Positions 21,258 through 30,424 of a DNA stretch of 64,000 nt are shown in pieces (the stretch's first letter is position 1; every line of letters starts with the position of its first letter). Source of the DNA: Methylotenera sp. G11 (GTDB taxonomy: Bacteria; Pseudomonadota; Gammaproteobacteria; Burkholderiales; Methylophilaceae); assembly GCF_000799735.1 (NCBI RefSeq), contig NZ_JUHH01000001.1, positions 2,170,001 to 2,234,000 on the forward strand, in the 5' to 3' direction. The notes under the pieces were generated by a model. That model saw only the letters and a program-made list of their open reading frames with translations. It was not told where the DNA came from and made no database searches. A program made the position numbers and the translations under genes.

Positions 21258-21340
21258 AATAAAATTCTATTTTCCATCAAAAATAAATCATAATGGCGTA
21301 CTAGCATACATAAAATCAAACGTCGTTATTTCAGGACATT

Positions 21341-22777
21341 ATGGCAGATAATCAAGAGTCCAAAGATAGTCTAAGCGAGAACCTGCAGCAGGTTATTTCT
21401 TTGCTTGACAAGCATCGTTTAGTTGAGAATTTGCTGCATAGTCAGGAGATGCCAAATCACGAGCTTGTAGAGTCTTTAGTACATAAGCAGAATTTACAGG
21501 AATTACAGAAAAAACTGGATGTTTTGCATCCGGCTGACGTTGCCTACATCCTTGAGGCTTTGCCGCTCGAGCAGCGTTTGGATGTTTGGGAGCTAGTCAA
21601 GGCCGAACGTGACGGCGAAATCTTGCTGGAAGTATCCGATGCCGTGCGACAGACGCTGATCGCGGACATGGATTCCGACGAGTTGCTTGCTGCTGCTGAA
21701 CAGCTTGATACCGATGAACTTGCCGACCTGGCACCTGATCTCCCTAAAGATGTTTTCCAGGACTTGCTGGATAGCCTGGATGCACAAAACCGTGCGAGGC
21801 TGCAATCAGCATTGTCATACTCGGACGATGCCGTAGGTTCAATCATGGATTTTGACATTGTGACGATCCGTGAAGATATTTCACTTGAAGTCGCATTGCG
21901 ATACATGCGACGGCTAGGTAGCCTGCCTGATCATACTGATAAGCTGTTTGTGGTGGACAGGCACGATATATTGCGCGGTGTATTACCGCTCAAACGTTTG
22001 GTTGTCAGTGACCTGGATGACAATGTTGCTGATGTAATGTCGGAAGATGCGGTTATTTTTCATCCTGAAGATATTGCCGATGACGCGGCAAAGGCTTTTG
22101 AGCGTTATGACCTGGTCACTGCGCCTGTGGTCGATGAAAATAATAAACTAATAGGTCGGGTGACCGTAGATGCTGTGATGGACCTGATCCGTGAAGAGGC
22201 GGAAAGCGATATGCTTTCCATGGCCGGCTTGCGTGAAGAAGAGGACTTTTTTGCATCTGTATGGAAATCGGTGCAGAACCGCTGGGCATGGCTGGCGATT
22301 AATTTAGTTACGGCATTGGTAGCATCGCGTGTGATCGGGCTGTTTGAAGGTTCGATAGAGAAAATTGTTGCGCTTGCAGCGTTAATGCCGATTGTAGCGG
22401 GCATAGGAGGTAACTCGGGTAATCAGACGACCACCATGATTGTACGTGGTTTGGCGCTTGGGCAGGTCTCCAGCCACAATATGCAATCACTGATTACCAA
22501 AGAGCTTGGTGTTTCCCTGCTGAATGGTCTGCTCTGGGGCGGCGTGCTTGGCGTAATCGCCTATGTGCTTTATGGTAGCTATCAATTAGGGTTGGTCATG
22601 ATGGCGGCCATGACCCTCAATTTGCTGCTGGCGGCATTGATGGGCGTCATGATTCCGCTGGTGATGAATAAGGTTGGCCGTGACCCGGCTGTGGGTTCCA
22701 GCGTGCTGATTACTGCGATGACTGACAGTGGCGGTTTCTTTATTTTCCTTGGTCTTGCAACAATATTCTTGCTCTAG
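21341..22777 (+). CDS. mgtE: Magnesium transporter MgtE
   Basis: 478-residue Mg2+ channel of the inner membrane. The order is an acidic superhelical N domain (to about residue 160), two CBS domains (ADVMSEDAVIFHPEDIADDA, then VDENNKLIGRVTVDAVMDLI) that sense cytosolic Mg2+, and about five C-terminal membrane helices. The pore motif GIGGNSGNQTTTMIVRGLAL and the ending DPAVGSSVLITAMTDSGGFF are intact. It starts at ATG 21341 after TCAGGACATT. The mechanosensitive channel gene follows after 47 bases, so the two may be co-transcribed. Confidence 0.96.
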   Translation: MADNQESKDSLSENLQQVISLLDKHRLVENLLHSQEMPNHELVESLVHKQNLQELQKKLDVLHPADVAYILEALPLEQRLDVWELVKAERDGEILLEVSDAVRQTLIADMDSDELLAAAEQLDTDELADLAPDLPKDVFQDLLDSLDAQNRARLQSALSYSDDAVGSIMDFDIVTIREDISLEVALRYMRRLGSLPDHTDKLFVVDRHDILRGVLPLKRLVVSDLDDNVADVMSEDAVIFHPEDIADDAAKAFERYDLVTAPVVDENNKLIGRVTVDAVMDLIREEAESDMLSMAGLREEEDFFASVWKSVQNRWAWLAINLVTALVASRVIGLFEGSIEKIVALAALMPIVAGIGGNSGNQTTTMIVRGLALGQVSSHNMQSLITKELGVSLLNGLLWGGVLGVIAYVLYGSYQLGLVMMAAMTLNLLLAALMGVMIPLVMNKVGRDPAVGSSVLITAMTDSGGFFIFLGLATIFLL

Positions 22778-22824
22778 AATTTGATGCATTATTTTGACTT
22801 ATTGTTAATCGGGTTGATTTAAAT

Positions 22825-24096
22825 ATGAATCATGACAGTATTCAGATGATCCTGCAGGAGGTCATTGACGATATCTCTACACCTGCAGGTTTGTGGCAGC
22901 TGGCGATTGTAGTGGCTGCCTGCTGCGCAGCCTGGGCAATTAACGGCTTGTTGCGTGCCAGCGTGATGCGTCATGCACCTGAGCACTGGAAGCTTGGGAT
23001 CGGTGGCATTAATCGCGTTTTGTTCCCGCTATCTACATTGATCTTTGTCCTGATGGGGAAACTCATCCTGAATTACTGGCAGCATACCAGTTTGCTGCTG
23101 CTGGCCAGCAAGCTGCTGCTGGCGATGGCAGCGATCCGTTTAGTGGTTTATGCCGTGCGTTACATCATTGAGCCCGGAGGCATGCTTAAAACGCTTGAAA
23201 ACAGCATTGCCGGCCTGATCTGGATACTGATGGCACTGCACTTGAGCGGCCTGCTGCCGGAGATATTGAATGCCCTGGAAGATATCAAGTTTAATATCGG
23301 AAAAAACCCAGTAAATTTACTGCTTGCCCTGCAGGGAATCCTGACGATACTGGTCACGATTTTCATTGCCCTGTGGTTTAGCCGGATGATTGAAAACAAG
23401 CTGATGCGTGTTCAGAACATCAACATGAATCTGCGAGTTGTACTGTCTAAGCTGCTGCGCGTATTTTTGCTGTTTCTGGCAATCCTGATTGCCCTGTCCG
23501 CGGTCGGGCTTGATATCACAATGCTTTCCGTGTTTGGCGGTGCGCTGGGTGTTGGCCTGGGGTTCGGTTTGCAGCGCATCGCCAGCAATTATGTGAGCGG
23601 TTTCATTATCCTGCTCGATAAATCCATGCAAATAGGCGATATTGTAACGATTGATAGCCATTATGGCGTTGTCAGTGACCTGCGTACGCGCTACCTGGTA
23701 TTGCGCAAACTGGATGGTACGGAAGTCATTATTCCTAACGAAACGCTCATTACCACACCTGTCATCAATCATTCCTTTACTGACCATAGAGGTAAGATAT
23801 CGATGCCGGTTCAGGTGGGGTATGACAGTCCGCTTGAATTGGCAATGCAGCTGATGGTGGATATTGCTGTGCGTAACCCCCGGGTGCTTGTGGAGCCTGC
23901 GCCTGCTGTGCAGATCAAAGGCTTTGCTGAAAGCGGTATTGATTTGATGCTTTCCTTTTGGATTCCAGACCCGGAAGAGGGGAGCGGGGCGCTGCAATCG
24001 GATATCTATCTGGAAATATGGAAGGCATTCAATAGGAACGCTATTTCTATCCCTTATCCGCAGCGTGAAGTGCGCATATTGAATGATAAAAATTAA
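22825..24096 (+). CDS. MscS-type mechanosensitive ion channel
   Basis: 423-residue membrane protein. Several hydrophobic helices in the first ~230 residues precede the MscS pore and beta domain: GGALGVGLGFGLQRIASNYV, then LDKSMQIGDIVTID and VIIPNETLITTPVINHSFTD. It is longer than E. coli MscS (286 residues), like the multi-helix paralogs. It should release osmolytes under hypo-osmotic shock. Downstream of mgtE on the same strand. Confidence 0.9.
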   Translation: MNHDSIQMILQEVIDDISTPAGLWQLAIVVAACCAAWAINGLLRASVMRHAPEHWKLGIGGINRVLFPLSTLIFVLMGKLILNYWQHTSLLLLASKLLLAMAAIRLVVYAVRYIIEPGGMLKTLENSIAGLIWILMALHLSGLLPEILNALEDIKFNIGKNPVNLLLALQGILTILVTIFIALWFSRMIENKLMRVQNINMNLRVVLSKLLRVFLLFLAILIALSAVGLDITMLSVFGGALGVGLGFGLQRIASNYVSGFIILLDKSMQIGDIVTIDSHYGVVSDLRTRYLVLRKLDGTEVIIPNETLITTPVINHSFTDHRGKISMPVQVGYDSPLELAMQLMVDIAVRNPRVLVEPAPAVQIKGFAESGIDLMLSFWIPDPEEGSGALQSDIYLEIWKAFNRNAISIPYPQREVRILNDKN

Positions 24097-24165
24097 CCAT
24101 TATTGGATATGGCTGGATTTAGTCGGCTAGATGGCAGGTTTGGATAGCAGGTTTAGCTAATAAAA

Positions 24166-24187
24166 AAGCCCACTGAAAAGCGGGCTT
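24166..24187. terminator. Bidirectional terminator between the MscS-type gene and rpmG
   Basis: AAGCCC (24166-24171) and GGGCTT (24182-24187) form the stem, with A-rich and T-rich flanks on both sides (AAAAAAGCCC, GGGCTTCTTT). It separates two convergent units. Confidence 0.65.
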
Positions 24188-24207
24188 CTTTATGCTTGAA
24201 ATAATGA

Positions 24208-24363
24208 TTATTTCAATTTTGTTTCTTTGTACATCACGTGTTTACGTGCAACAGGGTCAAATTTCTTGATCTCGAATTTACCTGGCATAGTACGTTTGTT
24301 TTTTGTAGTGGTATAGAAATGACCTGTGCCAGCACTTGATTCCAGTTTGATTTTTTCGCGCAT
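24208..24363 (-). CDS. rpmG: 50S ribosomal protein L33 (zinc-independent form)
   Basis: 51-residue L33. The translation begins [20 protein letters not shown] and ends [15 protein letters not shown]. No cysteine is present, so this is the zinc-independent form. The start at 24363 is preceded by AAAGGAAAG on the - strand. It follows rpmB after 37 bases, the standard rpmB-rpmG pair. Confidence 0.97.
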   Translation of the reverse strand: MREKIKLESSAGTGHFYTTTKNKRTMPGKFEIKKFDPVARKHVMYKETKLK

Positions 24364-24400
24364 TTTACTTTCCTTTATTTGCTAAATTTAAGTTAGCAGC

Positions 24401-24637
24401 TTAAATCTTTTGGCCAGCGGCACGCATATCAGCCAAAACAGCATCAATACCGTTTTTGTCGATTGTACGTAATGCGGCGTTAGTAATACGCATGCTTACC
24501 CAGCGGTTTTCGCTTTCAACCCAAAATTTGCGGTTTTGCAAATTAGGTAAAAAACGACGTTTTGTTTTGTTTTGTGCGTGAGAAACATTGTTACCCACCA
24601 TCGGCTTTTTGCCTGTTACCTGACATACACGTGCCAT
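24401..24637 (-). CDS. rpmB: 50S ribosomal protein L28
   Basis: 78-residue L28. [31 protein letters not shown] and the C-terminal [16 protein letters not shown] match the family. ATG at 24637 is chosen because TTGGAGATAACC lies just upstream; four extra residues from an upstream TTG would include the SD. One cysteine only, so no zinc knuckle. Confidence 0.97.
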   Translation of the reverse strand: MARVCQVTGKKPMVGNNVSHAQNKTKRRFLPNLQNRKFWVESENRWVSMRITNAALRTIDKNGIDAVLADMRAAGQKI

Positions 24638-24738
24638 GGTTATCTCCAAGAACTCTATTTTTGAGAAAGAGCGGCATTATAGACCATAAACTTAACTTTG
24701 TTCAAGCTAAATATGTGATTATTAATGCATGTTGTTTA

Positions 24739-25191
24739 TTAATGTTTACCGGTACTGCCAAATCCGCCTTCGCCGCGTTCAGACGTATCAAAATCATCGA
24801 CAACATGAAACTCTGCCTGCACTACCGGTACGATGACCAGCTGGGCTATACGCTCCATGGGGTTCAGTTCGAACGCCGTATTGCCACGATTCCAGCAGGA
24901 TACCATGAGCTGCCCTTGGTAGTCTGAATCTATCAAGCCTACAAGATTGCCCAGCACGATGCCGTGCTTATGACCCAGGCCGGAACGTGGCAGTATCAGG
25001 GCTGCATAATATGTGTTGTCGATATGGATAGCCATGCCGGTCGGGATGAGTGTGGTTTCGCCCGGCTGCAAGGTGATGGCCGCATCGATGCATGCTCTGA
25101 GGTCAAGGCCGGCAGAACCTGGTGTGGCATAAGTAGGGAACTGGCTGCGCAGACGGTCGTCTAGTATTTTAAGGTCGATGAGGATAGACAT
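24739..25191 (-). CDS. dut: dUTP diphosphatase
   Basis: 150-residue trimeric dUTPase that hydrolyses dUTP to dUMP and pyrophosphate, keeping uracil out of DNA and supplying dTMP synthesis. Motifs [33 protein letters not shown] and the C-terminal GEGGFGSTG arm are all present. The start [14 protein letters not shown] at 25191 matches family length; an upstream in-frame ATG at 25245 adds an atypical cysteine-rich stretch. coaBC, its usual neighbour, is displaced by a receptor gene. Confidence 0.96.
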   Translation of the reverse strand: MSILIDLKILDDRLRSQFPTYATPGSAGLDLRACIDAAITLQPGETTLIPTGMAIHIDNTYYAALILPRSGLGHKHGIVLGNLVGLIDSDYQGQLMVSCWNRGNTAFELNPMERIAQLVIVPVVQAEFHVVDDFDTSERGEGGFGSTGKH

Positions 25192-25253
25192 GATGTGGTT
25201 TTTATATTGGTTGGAATGAATGCATATTAGACACCAAATATACATAATAAAAA

Positions 25254-25277
25254 AGCTGCCTGATCGGTCAGGCAGCT
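25254..25277 (-). terminator. Terminator after the TonB-dependent receptor gene
   Basis: AGCTGCCTGA (25254-25263) and TCAGGCAGCT (25268-25277) form a 10-bp perfect stem with loop TCGG. On the - strand it is followed by a T-rich run, so it ends the receptor transcript and makes dut an independent unit. Confidence 0.85.
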
Positions 25278-25298
25278 ATAAACTGTAAACGTTGTAAA

Positions 25299-27467
25299 TC
25301 AGAACTTATATTGAGCGCTTAGGCCGAGCAGGTAGTTTCTGCCAGCAGCGGGTTCAAAGAATCTCAGGTTGCTGTCGTTGATGCGCACAGAGCCTATATA
25401 TTCTTTATCAAACATATTTTCTACACGCACATACTCACTGAAACGCCAGTTAGCCAGGTTCTGCTCAAAACCTGCACGTATGTTGAATATGGTATAAGAA
25501 TGCGCAGAATCAGTGTTGATGTCGTTTACATACACCTTACTGTTATGTCTGGCCTCCAAAGCGGTTTTGAAGCCAAGCGGATTGTATTTCCATGCGACTT
25601 CACCATAAACCTGGCTGCTATACGTGCCGGGGATTTTGTTACCGGATTCGATGGTGGTGGGGATGCCGGAAGACGGTATGTAGGTAAAGTCGGAATCAAA
25701 CTTGGCGTCTAATAATGAATAAGAAAAATATGTCGATATATTGTGGCTGAACTGCGAATCAATAGACAGCTCAGCACCTTTACGCTTGGTCTTGTTTGCG
25801 TTACCGAATACGCTTCTGTTGGCAGCATTGGTTTCTTTTGTCACGATTTCATCGTCGGTATCAATTTTAAATACATTGAAGTTGACTTGATGGTTATCTG
25901 CAATGATCGCTTTCAGGCCTAGTTCATAGTTGGTGCTTTCGCTGGGTTTAAGCGCCAGGTTTGGCGCGCCATTGTTAACGGAGTTATAGGCGGCTTCGAT
26001 AAAGGTCGGTGTTTCAAAGCCTTTGCCGTAGTTTGCGTACAGATTGAAGGTCGGTGTCACTTTCCATATGGCACCAATCACCGGCGTGGTTTTCTGGTAC
26101 TCAACAGAGCCGCTGTTGTTGCCGTTATTGGCTGAACCGGTCAGGAAGTTATCATTCACCTCGAGTTTGACTTTGGTGTGCCTGGCGCCAGCGTGGATAT
26201 CGAAGTTATCGCTTAGTGATATTTTTCCTTGAATATACTGGTCGAAGTTTGTAGAAATATTATCTTCATCCCGGTTTAGTGCAAAGTTGCCGTTTCCGGC
26301 TATGAGCGGACGTTTAATGCCGCTATCGGTATTGATGTCGAGTCTCTTGTCATTCATTTTGCCGTAAGTCAAGCCCACGGAGAGGTTGTATGGCATGCTG
26401 AAAAGGTTGCCATTGTTGTCCCATCTTAAGTCCGATCCCCAGAAATCCCGGTCTATCGAGCTTGCCCTGCCTGCGGTTGTGGTGGTGCTGGTAGAGAGGT
26501 ATTGCAGGTTCTTGCGATTTCCGACGTAGGTCATCAGGTTGATTTTATTGTTTGCGTTGAGCGCATGTTCGATATTAAAACCAACCTGGGTGTGGTCGCG
26601 ACTGACTCTTGTTTTTGCCCTGTAAGCGCTGTTAGGTGCTGCTTTAGGGTCATTGAAAGCGGATGGGTCGTTTGCCGTTGCAACTCTAGGCAGGCCTAAT
26701 GGGTCTTCTGCGTCCTGTTCAAACCAGTTTACGAGCGCATTCACTTTTGTGTCGTCGCTGACATTGATTTTGAATTTGGCGGTGGCTTGCTGTTTGCTGC
26801 CTGCGCTGTTATCGCGATAACCGTTTGTTTCAAAGTTGGACACATTCAGCAAATATTCAATATTTTCTGCTGTGCCGGCAGCGTTGATGATTTGACGTTT
26901 GGTATCGTAGCTGCCAAACATCACTGTCGCGCCGACGACTGGGTTTTTGGGCGCATCTTCCGTAAACATCTGGATGACGCCGCCGGAGGAGTTACCATAA
27001 AGCGCTGAGAACGGGCCACGCATCACTTCAATAGATTTGATGGCTGATAAATCAACGACACCTGGCTGGCCTTGTCCATCCGGCATTGTCAGAGGAATAC
27101 CGTCTACATAAACGCGTATGCCGCGCACACCGAAGCTGGAGCGCGAACCAAATCCACGGCTGGATATTTGCGGATCCTGTGACTGGTTGGTGCGGTTCTG
27201 CGCTGTGACGCCGGGCACGCGGATCAGGCTTTCGGAAAGCGTCATCTGCAATTGGCCATCCTGGATGTCTTCTTTTTTCACCACGTCAATCGCTACCGGC
27301 AGGTCGAAGCTGTTTTGTTCAACGCGCGTGGCGGTAACAACCACGGGTGCGGTTATGATTTTGGCGATAGGTGCCGATTCTTCAGCAAACGCCTGATAGC
27401 TGGCGCTGAGTGTGCTCAATACGGCAGCAGATATGATTTTTCTTTTGTAATTGTTAGGGTGCGACAT
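25299..27467 (-). CDS. TonB-dependent outer-membrane receptor (iron-chelate type)
   Basis: 722 residues. A signal peptide (about residues 1-28, ending SYQAFA) is followed by a VTATR TonB-box-like segment (44-48) and a plug domain with RGIRVYVDGIPLTMPDGQGQ and IEVMRGPFSALYGNSSGG. A 22-strand-type barrel follows, ending in AQYKF with terminal Phe. It should import a large substrate, probably a ferric siderophore or other chelate, with TonB-ExbB-ExbD. The substrate cannot be told. No convincing Fur box was seen in the 199-base upstream region. It is inserted between coaBC and dut. Confidence 0.92.
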   Translation of the reverse strand: MSHPNNYKRKIISAAVLSTLSASYQAFAEESAPIAKIITAPVVVTATRVEQNSFDLPVAIDVVKKEDIQDGQLQMTLSESLIRVPGVTAQNRTNQSQDPQISSRGFGSRSSFGVRGIRVYVDGIPLTMPDGQGQPGVVDLSAIKSIEVMRGPFSALYGNSSGGVIQMFTEDAPKNPVVGATVMFGSYDTKRQIINAAGTAENIEYLLNVSNFETNGYRDNSAGSKQQATAKFKINVSDDTKVNALVNWFEQDAEDPLGLPRVATANDPSAFNDPKAAPNSAYRAKTRVSRDHTQVGFNIEHALNANNKINLMTYVGNRKNLQYLSTSTTTTAGRASSIDRDFWGSDLRWDNNGNLFSMPYNLSVGLTYGKMNDKRLDINTDSGIKRPLIAGNGNFALNRDEDNISTNFDQYIQGKISLSDNFDIHAGARHTKVKLEVNDNFLTGSANNGNNSGSVEYQKTTPVIGAIWKVTPTFNLYANYGKGFETPTFIEAAYNSVNNGAPNLALKPSESTNYELGLKAIIADNHQVNFNVFKIDTDDEIVTKETNAANRSVFGNANKTKRKGAELSIDSQFSHNISTYFSYSLLDAKFDSDFTYIPSSGIPTTIESGNKIPGTYSSQVYGEVAWKYNPLGFKTALEARHNSKVYVNDINTDSAHSYTIFNIRAGFEQNLANWRFSEYVRVENMFDKEYIGSVRINDSNLRFFEPAAGRNYLLGLSAQYKF

Positions 27468-27639
27468 AGACTAACCTTAGGTAATTAATGTGATTAAGAC
27501 TTGGTTTGCGCGGATTTTAAGCGATTCATGCAAATATAACATCAGTATTTCCATGAAAATAATATGGTTAATGAGACGGGAAAATGCAAAATCTGTTGAT
27601 GGTGACTGATTCTGCATCAGGCGATTGATTACCGCGTGT

Positions 27640-27662
27640 AGCGCAGGCTGCTGGCCTGCGCT
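27640..27662. terminator. Hairpin at the 3' end of coaBC
   Basis: AGCGCAGGC (27640-27648) and GCCTGCGCT (27654-27662), loop TGCTG, four bases beyond the coaBC stop. The T run lies on the + strand side, so on the - strand it is a 3' stabilising hairpin or weak terminator. The rest of 27468-27666 holds only the upstream region of the receptor gene. Confidence 0.5.
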
Positions 27663-27666
27663 TTAT

Positions 27667-28842
27667 TTACAGCATAGCGCTGATATGCTGCAGCAGTAAT
27701 CCAGCTACGGATTTCTTGGGTAGCATGGGCAGTGGGTGTGCGCCTGCATCATCAAGCAGGGTCACGTTGTTGGTGTCTAGTCCCATGCTGTCGTTCATGA
27801 GGTTGGCAACGATCAGCGGCAGTTTTTTTGATGTGCGTTTGGCCTCTGCGTATGCGAGCAGGTTTTCAGATTCTGCAGCAAACCCTACACAGAACGGCGG
27901 GCTTGGCAAGCTGGCGACCTCGGCTAGAATATCCTTGTTGGCTTTCAGTTCTATTGTAAGTGGTGACTTACTTTTCTTGATTTTCTGTGTGCTGGTTTCA
28001 GTTGGGGAATAGTCGGCAACCGCTGCTACGCTGATAAAAATATCCTGTGCGGCAATGTTCTTCATGACGCTTTGGTACATGGATTCTGCACTGGTCGCGG
28101 AGATGAGTTTTACACCGGATGGCGGTTTTAGTGCGCTGGCCCCGCTTACCAGCGTAACATCCGCGCCCATTTCCAGTGCTGCCTGAGCGATGGCGTAACC
28201 CATTTTTCCGGAGCTCAGGTTGGTGATGGCTCGTACGGGATCTATCATCTCCAGTGTGGCGCCTGCGGTCACCAGTATTTTCTTGCCTTTGAGTATTTTG
28301 GGCTGGAAATGCGCCTGGATCAGGTTCAATAGCTCATCGGCCTCAAGCATGCGTCCCAGGCCGGTTTCGCCACAGGCTTGTTCACCGCTGCCTGGCCCCA
28401 GGATGCCGATGCCATCCGAGTCCAGCAACGCAATATTGCGCTGCGTTGCCGGGTTTTCCCACATCTGCTTATTCATGGCCGGGGCGATCAGTAATGGGCA
28501 ATCACGTGCCAGGCACAGGGTCGAGAGTAGATCATCGGCGTGGCCATGTGCGAGTTTTGCAATGAAGTCAGCACTTGCCGGTGCAATGATCACCGCATCT
28601 GCGGCGCGGCTTAACTCGATATGCGGCATGCCATTTGCAATCGATGCGTCCCACATGTCTTTAAATACCGGTTTGCCTGAGAGTGCCTGCATCGTGACCG
28701 GAGTGATGAATTGGCAGGCGGCTTCGGTCATGACAACCTGTACCTCTATATTGGCCTTAACCAGCAGACGGACAAGTTCAGCTGCCTTGTAAGCGGCAAT
28801 GCCCCCGGTAATGCCCAGCACGATGGATTTGTGAGTTTGCAT
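27667..28842 (-). CDS. coaBC: Bifunctional phosphopantothenoylcysteine decarboxylase / phosphopantothenate-cysteine ligase
   Basis: 391-residue enzyme for two steps of coenzyme A synthesis. The N-terminal flavoprotein CoaC domain has LGITGGIAAYKAAELVRLL, the catalytic-histidine segment GMPHIELSRAADA and PAMNKQMWENPAT. The C-terminal CoaB domain has AGATLEMIDPVRAITNLSSG and a KKSKSPLTIELKANKDIL loop. Divergent from the membrane-anchored HExxH gene with a 78-base gap. Confidence 0.97.
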   Translation of the reverse strand: MQTHKSIVLGITGGIAAYKAAELVRLLVKANIEVQVVMTEAACQFITPVTMQALSGKPVFKDMWDASIANGMPHIELSRAADAVIIAPASADFIAKLAHGHADDLLSTLCLARDCPLLIAPAMNKQMWENPATQRNIALLDSDGIGILGPGSGEQACGETGLGRMLEADELLNLIQAHFQPKILKGKKILVTAGATLEMIDPVRAITNLSSGKMGYAIAQAALEMGADVTLVSGASALKPPSGVKLISATSAESMYQSVMKNIAAQDIFISVAAVADYSPTETSTQKIKKSKSPLTIELKANKDILAEVASLPSPPFCVGFAAESENLLAYAEAKRTSKKLPLIVANLMNDSMGLDTNNVTLLDDAGAHPLPMLPKKSVAGLLLQHISAML

Positions 28843-28920
28843 ATTCGCAGCAATTTATGTAATGCTTGCATTTTAACCCAGATTCCGTGCCTGGAAACCC
28901 CTGTGAAAGATTGATGGATT

Positions 28921-29685
28921 ATGTGGCGTAAGTTGAGGATTGCTATTCTGCTGTTAATTCTGGCAACGGTTGTGCAGCAGGTCTGGCTGGATAAAGTTGA
29001 CCTGGCCTGGAAGCGCAATTTTTACGTCGCTGTGTATCCTGTGAATATGGATGGCAGCGCAAAGGTGGGTGCTTACTTACGCACGCTGACAGCCGCGGAT
29101 TTCGAGCCTGTTGCTGAATATTTTGCTGAAGAAGCCGCGCCGTACCAATTGGAGCTGCGGCGACCGATTGAGATACAGTTGGGGGCGCCGGTAAGCGAAG
29201 CGCCACCGGCACCGCCTACCGATAAAAGCGTGTTAAGTACGATTATCTGGAGCCTGAAATTCAGGTTTTTTGCCTGGGCAAATAGCCCTGAAGTCGGCGT
29301 GAAACCTGATATCCGCATGTATCTGCTCTATCACGATCCTGCAACCCAATTCGGATTAAGCCATTCCACCGCATTAAGCAAAGGGCGTATCGGGCGCGTC
29401 AACCTGTTTGCCGACACTGGTTATCATAAGCAGAACCTCGTCATACTGGCGCATGAGTTGCTGCATACATTGAATGCGACTGATAAGTATGATCTGACGA
29501 CTACCCTGCCTGTTTACCCGGATGGCTATGCGGAACCCGGGAAAAACCCGCTTTACCCGCAGGACTTCGCAGAATTGATGGGCGGGCGCATTCCGCAAAG
29601 TGAGACAAGTGCAGAAATTCCAAAAAACCTGGGACAAACGCTGATTGGCGACATGACTGCGCGTGAAATCGGATGGTTGCGATAA
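28921..29685 (+). CDS. Membrane-anchored HExxH putative metalloprotease
   Basis: 254 residues. One N-terminal hydrophobic segment (about residues 5-22, RIAILLLILATVVQQVWL) is followed by a large soluble part, likely periplasmic. HELLHTLNATDKYD at 178-191 carries the zinc-binding HExxH, with an aspartate downstream that could be a third ligand. The C-terminal part includes PLYPQDFAELMGGRIPQ. I do not recognise a named family; it looks like a conserved unknown zincin. It lies 33 bases before radC on the same strand, between coaBC and radC. Confidence 0.7.
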   Translation: MWRKLRIAILLLILATVVQQVWLDKVDLAWKRNFYVAVYPVNMDGSAKVGAYLRTLTAADFEPVAEYFAEEAAPYQLELRRPIEIQLGAPVSEAPPAPPTDKSVLSTIIWSLKFRFFAWANSPEVGVKPDIRMYLLYHDPATQFGLSHSTALSKGRIGRVNLFADTGYHKQNLVILAHELLHTLNATDKYDLTTTLPVYPDGYAEPGKNPLYPQDFAELMGGRIPQSETSAEIPKNLGQTLIGDMTAREIGWLR

Positions 29686-29718
29686 TCGGATGATTGATGG
29701 GGAGGCGAAAGCGTTAAA

Positions 29719-30393
29719 ATGGCGATTACGGATTGGCCAGCCAGCGAGCGGCCGCGTGAAAAACTGATTGAACAGGGTGCTGCGGCACTGTCGGATGCCG
29801 AGCTGCTGGCTATTTTCCTGCGTGTAGGCGTTGTCGGGAAAAGCGCGGTTGATCTCGCGCGCGACCTGCTGAGTGAGTTTGGCAGCCTTAACGGCATTTT
29901 TGCAGCAAGTGAGCAAGCGCTGAGCCAGGTGCACGGCATAGGCAGCAGCAAGTATGTGCAGCTGCAGGCTATTTTCGAGATGAGCCGTCGCGCGTTGAGT
30001 GAGCAGTTGCAGCAGCGTGATGTCTTTGAATCGCCGCGGCAGGTCAGAGACTATCTGGTGCTGAAGCTGGGCGGCTTGACCCGGGAGGTGTTCCTGGTGA
30101 TGTTTCTGGATGCGCAGAACAGGTTGAATGCGACTGAGGAAATGTTTAGTGGTACGCTTACGCAAACGAGCGTCTATCCGCGCGAAGTGGTGAAACGCGC
30201 CATGCATCATAATGCTGCCGGTGTCATTTTTGCACATAATCACCCATCCGGGGTCGCAAAGCAAAGTGCGGCAGATGAAGCATTGACCAGCCAGCTGAAA
30301 CAGGCACTGGCTTTGGTGGATGTACGCGTACTGGACCACTTTATCGTGGCGGGCAACCAGACCCTGTCTTTTGCCGAACGCGGCCTGCTGTGA
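29719..30393 (+). CDS. radC: RadC family JAB/MPN-domain protein
   Basis: 224 residues. An N-terminal helix-hairpin-helix region ([29 protein letters not shown]) precedes the MPN+/JAMM domain with [14 protein letters not shown], whose His-His-Asp metal ligands are intact. RadC was once tied to repair, but its function is unsettled. The cluster radC-coaBC-dut-rpmB-rpmG is common in proteobacteria; here it is in the same neighbourhood but rearranged and divergent. Confidence 0.95.
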   Translation: MAITDWPASERPREKLIEQGAAALSDAELLAIFLRVGVVGKSAVDLARDLLSEFGSLNGIFAASEQALSQVHGIGSSKYVQLQAIFEMSRRALSEQLQQRDVFESPRQVRDYLVLKLGGLTREVFLVMFLDAQNRLNATEEMFSGTLTQTSVYPREVVKRAMHHNAAGVIFAHNHPSGVAKQSAADEALTSQLKQALALVDVRVLDHFIVAGNQTLSFAERGLL

Positions 30394-30424
30394 GTCGTGT
30401 TGAATTGGAGAATGGAAAACTGGC

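Noticed and set aside
21258-21340. Possible magnesium riboswitch before mgtE
   Set aside because: The leader is only about 80 bases, AT-rich and without an M-box-like fold.
24562-24927. 121-codon + strand frame opposite rpmB and dut
   Set aside because: Antisense to two well-supported genes; no domain.
27468-27540. Possible Fur box before the TonB-dependent receptor
   Set aside because: No stretch close to GATAATGATAATCATTATC was found.
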